Shown: one piece after another, positions 1-13,200 of the stretch | How positions within the stretch are numbered: the stretch's first letter is position 1 | Layout: each line of letters opens with the position of its first letter | NCBI RefSeq assembly: GCF_000764305.2 | Contig: NW_025944978.1 | Location: forward strand, 124,001 to 188,000 | From: Hyalella azteca | Taxonomy: Eukaryota; Arthropoda; Malacostraca; Amphipoda; Hyalellidae | DNA: 64,000 bases | Direction: 5' to 3' | Notes under the pieces: generated by a model | The model's database searches: none | Told to the model about the DNA's origin: nothing | The model's input: the letters and a program-made list of their open reading frames with translations, nothing else | Program-made: the position numbers and the translations under genes

Positions 1-12
1 TGAAAAGAATTG

Positions 13-46
13 GTTTCCACTGGTTTCCACTGAAACCAGTGGAAAC
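13..46. repeat. 14-bp perfect inverted repeat
   Basis: gtttccactggttt at 13-26 and its complement at 33-46, 6-base loop, beside a direct repeat of tggtttccac. It could be part of a larger repeat cut by the window edge. Confidence 0.6.
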
Positions 47-3000
47 TGATAACACCGAGGTCTCAATTCGATCAGAGCCGAATCCTTGATCCCAGAATGC
101 AACTTGAGCCTCATGTCTTTCAATGCCGTCGCAGAAAAGCCTTTCAAAAAGCGATCTGCATTCTTTTATTTTAATCTGCCCAAAAAATTCTCGTCGATGC
201 ACTTGACTGCAAATGATTCGCGTTTCAGCAAATCCTTCGTTTTAAGGAGCTGGATTTAATTTGGAACTGTAATCTCGGGAGGATTTGGGAGATCTGTGTC
301 CGTTCCCACAGCGGAAATCCTCCTCGCAGCCCAAATTCTATCCTTGAATATTGAAAAACAGAATTTAACTGTGACATGAAATGTCAAGTCGCAACCATCA
401 ATAAAACATTCATGAAAGAGGCATTGAAATTGTTCGGTACAGCTTTCAAATTATAGCCGTAACTGTATACTGGCCATCACAAACTGAAAACCTAATTAAG
501 AAATTTGAAATAAACTCCTATTCAGTCAACGATTTTAATCTCTCCAGATGACCTTGCTCAATGTCGACATTTTTGGAATAATATTTTATTTGCACTGCTG
601 AGTTATAGTTTTCTTAGTAAGTGTATTTCTCACCCTAAAGAGAAAATAGTGATGAAATTATTCAGAACACTATATACGACAGATAGTGCAATTTTAACGA
701 ATTCAATATAATAATAGAACTGTTATCAGTGAGTCAATTAGACATTAATTTTTCAAGCCAGAAGTGATGTTCTTCAATACATCTGATTCAATTTTGACGT
801 GTAACAATACATTTAAATGTTAAACAGAATAGAGCTAATATTTTCTACTTTGCATAGAAACTCGTGTAGCTTTCGGCGTCCTGCCTGTCACAATTGTACT
901 GACTGCGCGACAATTGAACTGCAGTATTTTTTCTCATGCCATGAAAAACAGTCGATGTCAGGCGCCCATGTCAGGCAAATGCATTGTTCATTTCATGTAC
1001 TGACGAGTCCAACTAATGGCATACGAAAGAAATCCCTTTCTAGCTTTTGATAAGATTTCAAACCTCATCATCACTACGCCCTGTCACATTCATTTTCATT
1101 CAAAACCTCGATTTTCACTGAAACCCGTCGATCAACGATATGGAGCAACATATAAATGTTGAGCATAAACACATAGAGTAGAATTGACGTGTGCTATAGA
1201 GCCGTCTCTTATGGCGCAGAGAATGCAGATGTTCAGCTCGAGTGTTCTTAGTTTCGAGTTAAAGGGAAAGCTGCAATAAGTGGGGCGCTTGCTTGTTTAC
1301 AGCTCATGACACACAGAGTATTTTGCGTGCAGAGAGACCACTCAAAATGAAGCTTTCTTGTTTGGCTGCTTTCGAAAAATGCCAAGAATAATGATGGATT
1401 AATGAATAATGATTTGTGATAGTCTAGCATGCATTGAGAACCTGATAATAATTCAAGCATTACCTGTATTTACTTAAAATATTTTACCTGTTTTGCATGT
1501 AACACTAGCCCATGGCATGTTCCCTCATTTGCAGGCAAATATATATTCCAATATTAAGTGAATAATTATTCAAACGTGCATGGAGCATTACTATTTCATT
1601 GTATGATTCATTATTTGGTATCAGCATTGTGTCCGAGTGTCAATGCCAATATCCTAAGCTCGATTTCAATGGCAATGCCGTGGTTCAAAAATCCCCCCAT
1701 AGCAATTTTCATACCGGGAAAAAATTTGGACTTCATTGATGGATTTTCAAATTCAAAATTCCTCCAAAGCCTTCTCAAAGAGCTGATCCAAAAATATTTC
1801 GAGCTATATGAAGAAATTTCTAAAGTGTAAACTATTCAATAGTTTTAAACGGAGAAAGAAAAATATTGGAAATTTTTTATAAAAAAAAAATCTGCTGAGA
1901 TTTTAGAATTTCGATGTCCAGTTGCACGAATCAGATGCCACTTTTCCAATCTACTGTCCAACTTTTCTGTTTGAAACCCATGTAAAGATGCTAGAGTTGA
2001 CACGCTAGTTAAAAACTTTATAACTTGATCGAAAAGTGTAGAACTTTTTCTCAGGAGAGGTTCAGGAGGCCCCAAACAACATTTTCGACGTCCCGCAGCT
2101 GGTCTCAGCTCACATACAGCTGTAGGATTCCATTTGTGCTTCAAATTTTTGCCGAAGTTTGACTATCTCTGCCTTGAGTCGCGACGGTCATGCTGAGTGT
2201 GATCGCTACCTCAGTTTTTTAAGCTAACTTGCATGAACTTCGCTTTCAGCAAACCAACCTACAATTTAAAATTTCTATGCTGTTAGGGAATAGTTTAAAT
2301 TTAATTCATATTTCTTAGCAACGATTATTCCATTTTCATTTAGACTTCTTCGTTCCGCCGCAATTTAGGCTGAAGTTCCCCTAGGTGTACTACACGGCAC
2401 AACGCAATTGAACAGACGTGATTTACCAAATATATTGTGAATACTTCGTGCTTTATCTAAACTGTACCTTTTCATGACCGTGAGCAGTGATTAAGACAGT
2501 GATTAAGAGGTAGTTCCCAGCAACGCTTACAATTCTTGGAGGGCAAACTTTTTCCTCGGAATTATCATTCTTTTGAAGCAGAAATTCTGAAATTTCGAGA
2601 TACGATTATTATGCCAAGAAAATCAGGGTTTCCCGAAAATCAACGTTTCTCGAGCAAACTGCAATGCCGAACTTCAGTCACATTTTTCTATAGGTTGTCC
2701 AAATGTCCCTTAATGCCGAAACTTGCTAGGTCATTAGCTTGCAGGTAGCCATCACCCCGCACAACAGCTCTTCATTTCCCATGCTATTCGAGTCAAGCAA
2801 ATTTAAAGTACGCGGAGTTTATAAAGCTCTTCTTTGCTTGAGAACTAATCCGTGATTTTCTCACTCAGATTTGATGAACACAAACTAAATTCAACAAAAA
2901 TCCTTATGTTTAAGTTTCGGATATGATAAGTTAGAAAGCGGGATATTTCAAGTGTGTTCCTTTATTTTTATTATACTATATAATATAACTTCGCGTGACT

Positions 3001-6000
3001 TTTTTATCCCTGTGAATAATTCAGTTAAGTCACATGTGTTGATATAGTTACTCGTTTGACAATCAAAACGATGTCGTTGACTCGTTGCCATCTCTTATTT
3101 TAACTGAATTTTAAGTGACATTGCCACCAAGCCTCTGATCAGAGTCCGGAACAAATATGCATCTCAAAAAACTTTAAAACTCACAATCTCCCCAAATGAT
3201 ACCAGCGAGAAAGCCAAGTGAATCAAAGGTGGTCAATGAATCGTTTAGGATCAGCCGACGCTGATCCGGCTCTAATTTTCAACATTGATCTAGACCGGCA
3301 TTTTTGGGTCACCCTATCGAGGATCGGAAGGGTATTATGGTCTCCGAGTTTCGTGATCATCAGTTCGGCACGGCGACCCGGGGGAGGCTGATGTGGCCCC
3401 GTTTCGATGTAATAGAAAGGATCACGGAAATCACTCGCAAGCAAGACAAATCTGAAGCTTGGCCAAACTGAGCAATAAGTAGCTTAAGAACTTTCGAGCC
3501 ATGAACTTGCCCCTAGGAAACGCAATGACATGAAGTCTCAGACCTGAAATTTTCGAAATGAAAACACTTTTCCTGGCATAGTTAATTTGTTTCAATGCTT
3601 CTACTCAAAATTGTCCCGGATTTTTGCGTCATTTATGAATATGGCATAGGCATCATTGTCGTATGAACGCCGAAAACAATCCTTCAAAGAGATTTTTCTG
3701 ATATATTACATTAAAAATTATTTTTTTAACTTCACTGACGTTATTCTGAATCAACTTTTAAAGCGTGTGTGAATGCGCATATGTCAATTACCTGAAAATA
3801 TATAATTTTCGTTTTACACCAAATCCTCAGCGAGTCCGAATGGAATCATGTGACATTTTGAACTGAAACTGAAAATTTATCAAATTTTTTATCCTTTAAT
3901 TAATTACATAATTAATTACATAATTACTGCACCAAAAATGAAGCACATTGGTCAACTTTATTTTATTTAAAAGATCTCACGTTGAAAAAACGAACTTGAG
4001 TTTTCAAGTGCCAAATCGATCACATTTTAATTTGTCCTAAACATACTACGTAAGTACTACTCTAAAATTTGAAAACAGCAATTTTAAATAAGTCAAAATT
4101 GAGTCAAAATAGGGATCGGTAAACCATATTTGCCAACAAAACTAAAAATTTAGTTTGTATGAAAATTGAAACTATGTCTTTTAAGGAAAATTGTTCCTCG
4201 AAAAATTAAATACAAACGTGAAGCAGTTCGTATCCTGGGTGTACGGAGGCTGGCATGTGACAACGCACTTCATGTAGCACCGCTATACTGTTACACGTCT
4301 AACTTTTCTCATTGTGCGGGAGGCTGCGACACTTGCACATGAGTTGACGCTCGTTGCCGCTACCTTAATTTTTTATTAATTTATTTTAAATACCGAAATA
4401 AATATTGCGACGATCGTAACTAAATGGAATATGCTGTATATTTTATTTACAGTGTATATTCTAAATGTGAAATTCCCCCAAGTCGATAATGAGTAATGAC
4501 ACAAGAGTCGTCACTGTACAACATTTTCCACCCAAAAGAAATGGACGATAAACATTACTAGCAACATTGAACATGAACTCTCTGGCGACATTGATACTAA
4601 TTATTTCATTCATTGATTAAATATATAAATGTATTATTGTTTGTTTAGTGTGAACAGTATTTCATATTTATTTTACGGCGATGAGTTGAGTCCCGTAATT
4701 ATCCTTGGATACTCCCCTGCTCCAGTGAAATACCGTAGCAGTCAAGGCTTGGCTGACAGCCAAGCTAAACCTAATTAGAATGTCAAGGTATTCGTTTGGA
4801 TGACAAGATTCATTTACCACAAACATTATATGCTAACAATGTCGTGGGTATAGTGGTATAAAAAGGATGAATAAGAACGATAAATGAAAACTATAATAAG
4901 CAAACGACAAATACAAATAAAGACCATATAACCGTGTGTTCTCTTCGCTCAAGTTCTTACTTTCGGTCTCAAGATTCGGAGCCTTTCTGAAATTAAGAAA
5001 TAAGCGAAAATTTAGAACTAGCAATATTTGAGCAACAAAAGAATATTACGTAAGCCAGATAAATAAACTATAGACATAACCATAATCATGAACAAATCTA
5101 AACATCACCACTGAATTACAACAAAAAATTATCACAAAATAAACAGATCAAATGATAAAGTAACGCGTACCTCCGAGGTGGATCATATAGCAATGAACAA
5201 GTTTCGGTGCTTATCTGAACGAGGTCACGTCCGAGGTGACTTAAAACCAAAAATCCAAATATCTAACTGTAAAAAAGTGCTATTACACTACGTACCCTAA
5301 CAACAAAGAATTGAATAATAACCGGGAATTTTGATCCAATTTACCGTCAGGTGCGCAATTTTCAACTTCCGTTTTTTTTATGGATATGAAGTTATTGGAT
5401 CGGTGTTGCAACTCTCGTTGACATGATTGCATGTGATGAGATTTACTATGGGTATTTACGAGGACTAATAATCTGTAATATAATTTGGTGTCTAAATTAT
5501 TCGTATTGATTTTTGGCTTTCAAGATGCACCTCGTAATGATAACAAAAACTCATTGACACGTTTTTTTCATTTGTTGGCCTTAGTATGAAAAAATTTAAA
5601 ATTTTTACACACACGAAGCGAAAAAAAATTCCCTTTGATTTTGTCCCAGGCACGATCTCGAAATTCCCAGGCACGATCTCGATCAGTCAATAATTGGATA
5701 AAAATAATGCATGCATTTGAAGTGAAATTTGGGTTTAAAATATGGATGATATCAATGCCAGTACCAAAGAAGTTTAGATTTTGTCTGTGACATAGATTTT
5801 GATCAACAGCACGACGTTCAATGAATTATCTTTACGAAAATTAGTCACACATAATCTGAAAACATTAGTGCTTTACTAACGCATTGATTAAAAAGCGTTG
5901 AATATATTTGAGAACAATTTCATCCGTAAACTATTGCTGTGTCATGAATATCCATTTTGAATTGCTGGATTGCCCTATTTTCTTCCTATGAGTATCAATC

Positions 6001-9000
6001 AACGCTGCAAGATGACCCTATCTTAACGCAATCTCACGAGCATGTCTCCGTTCAGAGGCAATTGATTGGCCAGTGATTGGTGGTAGCCTCGAGAGCAAAC
6101 ATTGCCAATACTGGCGAGTATCTAGGCCAACTGGCCGAGGGGTTTGACGCCATGCTTGGAGCCTTAGTTTCTTCAATTAATCAAACACAATCAGACTAAA
6201 TTGCTCGTTCGGAAGCGTTCTTTTGTATCTTTCTGTGCTTAGGATCTTTTTTCATTGATTAACGTGAAAATTACTATGTAATATTTATTCTGAAGTTACT
6301 CTTAAGTCTTTTGCCATTTCCGTGGTCATTTTACTTATTTAAACTGATAATTCAGTCTACATGCGTATAATTTGAGTCACGTCTGCCTCCTTCATCTGTT
6401 AAATGACGATTTCTTTCACCGCTTGCAAAATCATCGATTAAAATTCAAAATATAAAGGGGATTGTTTGATGCAACGAATTTCTTTTGTGTCACTAATTAT
6501 TATTATTTACGTTAAAAATCTACCACTTCGTTCTTACTCACCGTCTATCAACAGCAAGTAATAAATAAATGTCAATCGCTGGTTGCTGAAGAAAAAATCT
6601 GCAAAGTAGTAATTTCAAGTGCATACAACTTCGCCAATGCGTGTTTCCCAGAGTGTGCAAGAACACAGGCAATAAAATGGGACTTACAATAACGAGAACA
6701 TTTCTGTCTCTCGTCAGACAGAAGACGTGGGCGCCGACGGCAGGCAAGCTTGCTTATTCCGCTCCGCCGGACACTCGCCTTGCTTTTCCAGTCTTCCGGC
6801 GACACTCGCCTTTCCGGAGCTCTCTAGTGTATTCCATGCAGGGAATAAATGAAATAGCGAGCCTGAATGACGCTCACTTCCGCTGTATCAGGATGCTAAA
6901 TGAGTTTATTTCCGCGTGGTAACTCTGCGGATAAGCCGGCTGCACGGTCCAAGATTAAAGTCTCGCCTATACGAACCGCGGTCCAGTAAATGCTTCCCTG
7001 CGGTGCTTTTTGAGAGGGGAGTTGTTAACTGCTCTCCATTTTAGTGTAGTTCGCTATTGTTCGAGCTGACCTTGACTTTATAAGTTTTTTTTTCTGCTCT
7101 TGACTTGGAAGGCTCTCTCCATGCTTATTTTTATTGAAATTTCGCGGATGTGTCTGAACTTGTGCTGTGCCTATACAGATTTGTTAACATTTCGTCTTGA
7201 TACTAATCATTTCTCAAAGTTCTTTGTCATTATTTCATACCAAATGGTTAATAAATAAAAAACATTTCTATTCTCTGCGAAAATATAATAAATTCCTTAG
7301 TGCCACATTTTCATTAAAAATTTATCTTTTTTAACGGTTGGAAGTAAAAATTATCACGGCATGAAAAAATAATTAACTCTATTTTCCAATTCGATACATA
7401 CGAACAAAATTTGATAAATTCATTTTACATACTTATGGAGAAACATTGAAGCAATTTACTGCTATAGGCTTAACCACGTACACAATGGCTCGATGGTATG
7501 ACGCTGCATGCAACTCGCTGAGGTCGCAAGAGCACGGAAACATTTCTCAAGACAGAAATGCCATGAAAAATGCACATGCAACTCACCTTAATTAAACGAA
7601 GAAACTTTGTCACTGCTTACATTGTCGACGCCGAGTAGCAAGCAAATATTTCTGAGCTGCAAAGGCGACCCTTCCTCTCCCTGAGACAAAACATGAGCTA
7701 GCATGAGGTGCTGCTATTATTAAATCAGAAAAATTTTAAAATATTATCTTTAAGGAAATTACAATAGAGAAAAGTGTAAAGAATATGAGCCCGGTAAATA
7801 ACATGTAATGTTATCATACAGAATATTGGAGAGGAGTGGTAGATGTTTTTAAAAGTATAGGACTTTAATTTTAATGCTGAACAAATTCAATTAGTACGTG
7901 ACACTAATTCTACTACGTTAAGACTGTGCGGTGTTTTTGATTCGTTTATTTCGAGTGTGCATTTTCCCAATTCCAGAAACTCTTACACTATACCAGCGGC
8001 CTTGGACCTTGAGAAGGAGGCGGTTAAGAAAGGTATAGGTATTTATGCGAGGCTTTTAAACTTTTCTCTCATAAAATCCCGCAAAACTTATCGCATTTAT
8101 GGCACGGTTGAAAATCCTTTTAAAAAGTTTTGCCGCGGCTCCAGTTGAAATTGTATCAAACTGCTTCAGTTGTCCCACAGTTCAAGTCCAAGAATTACTC
8201 TTCCTAAAGTACAAGCTTTATTAGTGCAGCGTTGAAAGCGGCGTCGGGCCATAATTAAGCAGTATCTGCGAGCAATTTATCAGAGGGATTCAAACATATG
8301 TAATTAATCGCTAATTTATTAATTAAAATCTCTCCTGGAGTCTTTAAACCTATGATTATAAGAATAATGATTACTTATACTTCGAATGTTAAGTTGAACA
8401 AGTTCATTGAATATTATACTATCTTCACTATCTAAAAATGTCAAGCATTTTAGCCACACATTATCATGCGCATGTCCTTGCTGTTCACTGTTCATTTTCA
8501 AGCCGACATCTGGGACGCCCAACGGGTGGGAGGGGGAATTGTGATAACGTGTAAACGAGAAAATCCTGATCGGTCGTCAGAAGCGACGTTTTAAGGAACT
8601 TGATGCGACGGGAGCGTAATAAGGAACGCTCTACGGCCGTCTTCTTCGGAAAAGGGAGCAATATATCTTACGCAATAGCTTTTTTCGAGCTGTTAACTTG
8701 CTAACCGCTAAGGTGAAGTAATACTTATTGTGTTTCAATGCAGTAGCGATTTGCAATATCGTGCATATTTTTAAAACGAAAGTAGTTTCGAGTTGTTTCG
8801 ATGTTCATCATTTTATTTTCCGAAGTTACTCTTAAGAAGGCGTCAAAAGGAATGCAGTGTCCAATATAAATTGGTATTATAGGTGTGACGGGCATTGGTA
8901 TTACGCGTTGATTCTTTCATAACTAAACTTTCAAAGCCTACTGTAACTTTCAATAAAACTTGCTCGTAGAAATAACTTGATCATCTTTATCAAACTGAAA

Positions 9001-10012
9001 ACTCTCGTAATATCAAGCTTACAAGTATAATAAAAAAACTATCGTCATTCACTAATTGACTTGATTCACGATCTAACTGAATTGATTCACGATCGTCATT
9101 ATCTAATTGGCTGTGTTATTCCCTTCATTTATTTCACTCACCCAGGTTTTTGCAGACTACAAAATTAATTGATCGATCTGGATTTCGTTAGCCGAAGAGA
9201 GTTGAAGAAATCCTGAAGGTTTCAAATTATTTTCCGTAACGTACAAAGATTTCTGCCGTGATTCTGAAAATCCTTTCAGGATGCGGGGATTATTTCTCTT
9301 CTCGGTCCGGCAACTCATTGGCACGGAATTAACTTGTTCCGGTTTGCAGGATTTAGGTCTTGACGTGCGCAGCTCTTGGCCTCTACCGTGCACGATTATT
9401 TCACTATGTGTTAATTGATGTAAAATGTTAAAAATGCTATACCTTTCAGAACCTGTTTAGGAAATATAGTTTAGACTAGATTTAGATGCTGCGGAAGTAA
9501 TTGTAAAGAAATTAAAAAAATCAATTATAATGTACGTAGTAACCTGATCATGATTTCAGCTGGCATTTTAATTTGCATAATGATTCTATCTCTCATTTCG
9601 AGCCTGCCCATTTTATTCCATATGTGAACATTAATAGAGTTGAAATCTACTCTATGCCAAGTCGGCCGCTTTCGTCAGAAATTTCACGTAGATAAGTGCT
9701 TCAATCAATTCTAACGCAGTTCTGAGTCTCGTTTCTTTTAAAACAAGAGAAGATCCCAGAAAATAATTTTGAAAGTGACCAATTTTTCGCGGGATATTTA
9801 ATGTCAAAATTTAATGAGCATTAAACATTTAACTAATTAACCAAAGTTGACTGGAAGATTGGAGGGAAGCTCATAGACGGGTGGCCACCAAGAACTGTTA
9901 AGTATTAGTTTCTTCGTAGAATAAGTTTTTCATTGCTCGAGGGATTGATTAGTGACATTCTCTTTTCTCCTGTAACACAGATTTTTCCAGTGTAGCCATA
10001 AATTTTTCTAAA
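47..10012. other. Upstream non-coding region
   Basis: No exon, RNA gene or recognisable mobile element found. Open frames here are short and without family motifs. A CpG-richer patch at about 6710-6960 could be regulatory or an untranslated exon of the receptor gene, but nothing proves it. A 20-bp tandem duplicate (caggcacgatctcga) lies near 5650. Confidence 0.4.
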
Positions 10013-10286
10013 ATGGTTCCTAATCATTTAAATTTCGAAGCCACAGGGACACTTGTTTCCAAACAAGAGGTAACTCGTGATTTATCACAACATTTTAACT
10101 CGACGGTGTCTCTTAGTCATGAGAACAAGCCTTCAGAGGACCGACCAACGCTTCTGAGGTCCACGACCAGGAGGTACTCAGGTGGCCTCCGCAAGTGCCA
10201 AACTGGTCACCCGATTCGCCGAAAGAGAATTGGTTTCTTCTTCAGTTTCGCCGCCCTGCTTTCTGTTGGGACATCTACCGCAAACG
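10013..10286 (+). CDS. nAChR exon 1: N-terminus and signal-like segment
   Basis: Residues 1-91 plus one base. The ATG sits in a good context (AAAATGG) and is the only Met in the exon. Seventy mostly polar and basic residues precede a hydrophobic stretch ([14 protein letters not shown]) just after RRKR, so the signal peptide has an unusually long n-region or acts as an anchor. The donor is AACG|gtaagt. The frame stays open upstream to a stop at 9953, with acceptor-like cag at 9978-9980 and 9988-9990, so this could instead be a second exon of a longer transcript. Linkage to exon 2 is inferred from matching phase (1) and from the absence of another signal-encoding exon. Confidence 0.6.
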
Positions 10287-13200
10287 GTAAGTGAAATTTA
10301 ATGTATTTACGTCATTTAGAAATGAGTTTTATGTAATATTGTAACTTAGACAGTTCCAGAGTTATTGATATTATATTGCATCGCTTCTTTCCATAATCTA
10401 CCATTTAATGAATGATGATGTATAAATAATAGTCAAAGGTGAAGCCCAACTAGCTTCATTCGTCTAACACACGGTATAGAAAACCAATTACCCAAAAATT
10501 TGTAACAGTGTTGTAATCAAATTTAATGTGTGGTGGTTGAAGATTTCTCGATAGAAATGGTCTGTGACCATTGAACATAATAAAAAAAACTCCTCAAGTC
10601 GTCTACTAATGATGAGTATCTATCCTGACGAATGTAAAGAATCTCCGCGGTCGACGTAACTTTAGATGGATACGACGTTACTGATTAGAGTCATCTGAAT
10701 CTCGCAGCAACTGAGACCGTAGCTTTCAGACTAAATGTAGTAATTCGTATCTGTCTAGGAGACACAGGAACAGACTTGCAGGACAATCAAAGACCGTATC
10801 GTCGCAGATGTGGACAAGTTGCCGAGCGTCTTCAACGTGAGATCAATTCTCTCTTGTTGGGCGAAAGTTCCTAGCATCACCGCGTTTGTGTCAGTGACAT
10901 TGAGCAATCATGGCACAAATAGATGATTTTCTTACTCACGAGAACTTCTAGATGAAGCCAACTAAGAGTTCTTCGATAATCAAAAATAAAATGCTCAAAT
11001 GAAGGCGAATGAACTTATTCCTATTATATTATTTCCCAATTGTATAAAATATTTCTAAAGTCTGAACCCAGTATTGAAGCACTGTATGGACTGCAATCAT
11101 AATGAAAATAGAAGCGTCATCATCGAGAATACTAAGTTTTATTTATTTGTTAATTACCTCAGAACGCACTCTATGAACGCGATTGCATGTTCGATTTAAA
11201 TTATTCTTTCCAAAGCTGGACGCAAAAGTCCGATTTTGATTACCTAACAACAAAGCTTGCATCCCTTTAAAATTCTCATGCTTACACCTCGTGCAATTCT
11301 GCTTGGTCTGAAGAGCCGTATTTCTTTCTCTCCAGAACGTTTTTTAAGACGGAGCGCAAACAGCTTACAAATGTTGCTCTGCAGTCGAAATTCGAGCTCG
11401 AGTGCTCAAATTTTATTGAGTTTCACGCTACGATGCTTGCTTTGCTGCTACCGTCTTGCCATGAGGAACTATCGGTTTTGTCGTTGATGTGCGTCGAGCC
11501 ATAAACGAAGCGCAGTAAAATGAGACGCTGTCGCAGAAACTCGTGTCTCGATGGCATAAAGTGATTCCGTGAGAGCCCTTGTGCTTGGCTGTGAATAAAT
11601 CGAGTCGAGCTTTGATGAAGAAAAAATGGTTGTAAACATCGGGTGTTTTGAATTTACAAGCGGGCCTAAACGATGGGGGAAAGTTTTTTCCCAAATGAGT
11701 CATCATTACTAAAATCAAAAATTGAATCTAATTTTCCATCATTAAATGGTGTGAATTGTATAAATAATACTCAGGTAATATTCACTGGTGAATACAATTT
11801 GAGTTATCCGAAAAATATTACTACGTACTGTTCAAATTCACCTATTTCTAGTCTCTCCGATATTTCTTCATGATAAATTACCTTTTATGTTTCTCTTACA
11901 ATCATTCAGTTTTCGATTTCTTCTACATCTCTATAATGACTTACAAATCGGGCTTAATATTTGCGTTCTATTGGCACAATTTCCAATGGAGTTCATTCCG
12001 TTGAATTTAGCAAGAAGAACTCTTCGTGTGGAACGCTGACAGGACCGTTAGAGCTTCATAATTGAGTTTTGCGGGGGCAGAAAAGAAAAGCATGGAGTGA
12101 CTCCGGCACCTTTTAGGTTTAGGTGAAGTATTTCTTCAAGTCGCAACTTAATCATCCTACGTTATTCAAGTGTTTCATACTTCTGCATCATATTTATTTT
12201 AAAAATATCTTCAATAAATTCATTCCCAAACGTATTTTCTTCACTGATAAATTAGAATATAAAAAGTTCAAAATAAGCTCAAATGTCAGGACGCCTCACA
12301 AACAGCGGTGGCGAGTTTGTCTTCCATCAGATGGAGCCAACATCTACATACCCAGACCGCGCTGTGTATCTTCATCGGCAATGGCAGCGATGTTGCAAGC
12401 TCCCTTGATGAAGATTACCAGCGGTAGGTCTTACTGCACAGACGTTCGATGAGCCTTCGTGTAGATGCGTTCTATTGAGGTCAATTTTGTAGGTAGAATG
12501 AAATTTATTGAAATGAAACTCAGCATCAGAGTTAAATTCAATCCACTGATGCTGCATTTCCAATCTTGCCGTATCTAGGTATTTTACATGGATTTGGAGC
12601 AAACTAGCAGCGGATCGATTTTTGAACTTAAATTAGACTTTCCTATCTTCACCTTGAGGACGGAAGTCCAATAATTCAATTAAATATTTCAGTTTTGTTC
12701 CGAGTAGTAAACATTTCCGCTACCAAACGTTGCAATTGTAGAATTTTTCTGATATTATCTATTTCTTGCTGGGAGCAATCCAGATTTAAATATTGCATGA
12801 GTCAAACATTCCAGCATCAAAACCTCAGTATATTTACTAGGAAATGCACATTTAAGGTAGAAAAAGTCTCATAATTAAGCATTCATTCCACATAATTGGT
12901 AAACGCAGCAGGTCGTTGCATTTCTACGTAGTTAATATTCTGAGCTTTGAACATTTTAAATCGCATATATATCAATTATTAAATAGTTCGATTAATACAA
13001 ATTTCAGTTAGCGAACACTTCAATAATTCTTGAAAATTCCAAATAGTATAGTAAGCATTCTTTGTTGGAAAACTTGTACGATATATAGGTCTCTTGCATG
13101 TAGTGTGCAATCAGTGATTAATTAAACACTTTTTGCCGCAAAAATTGCAAGGGGTGAGCATTCCATGTAGTAATGAGTTCATGTGATAAAAATTCCTGGT

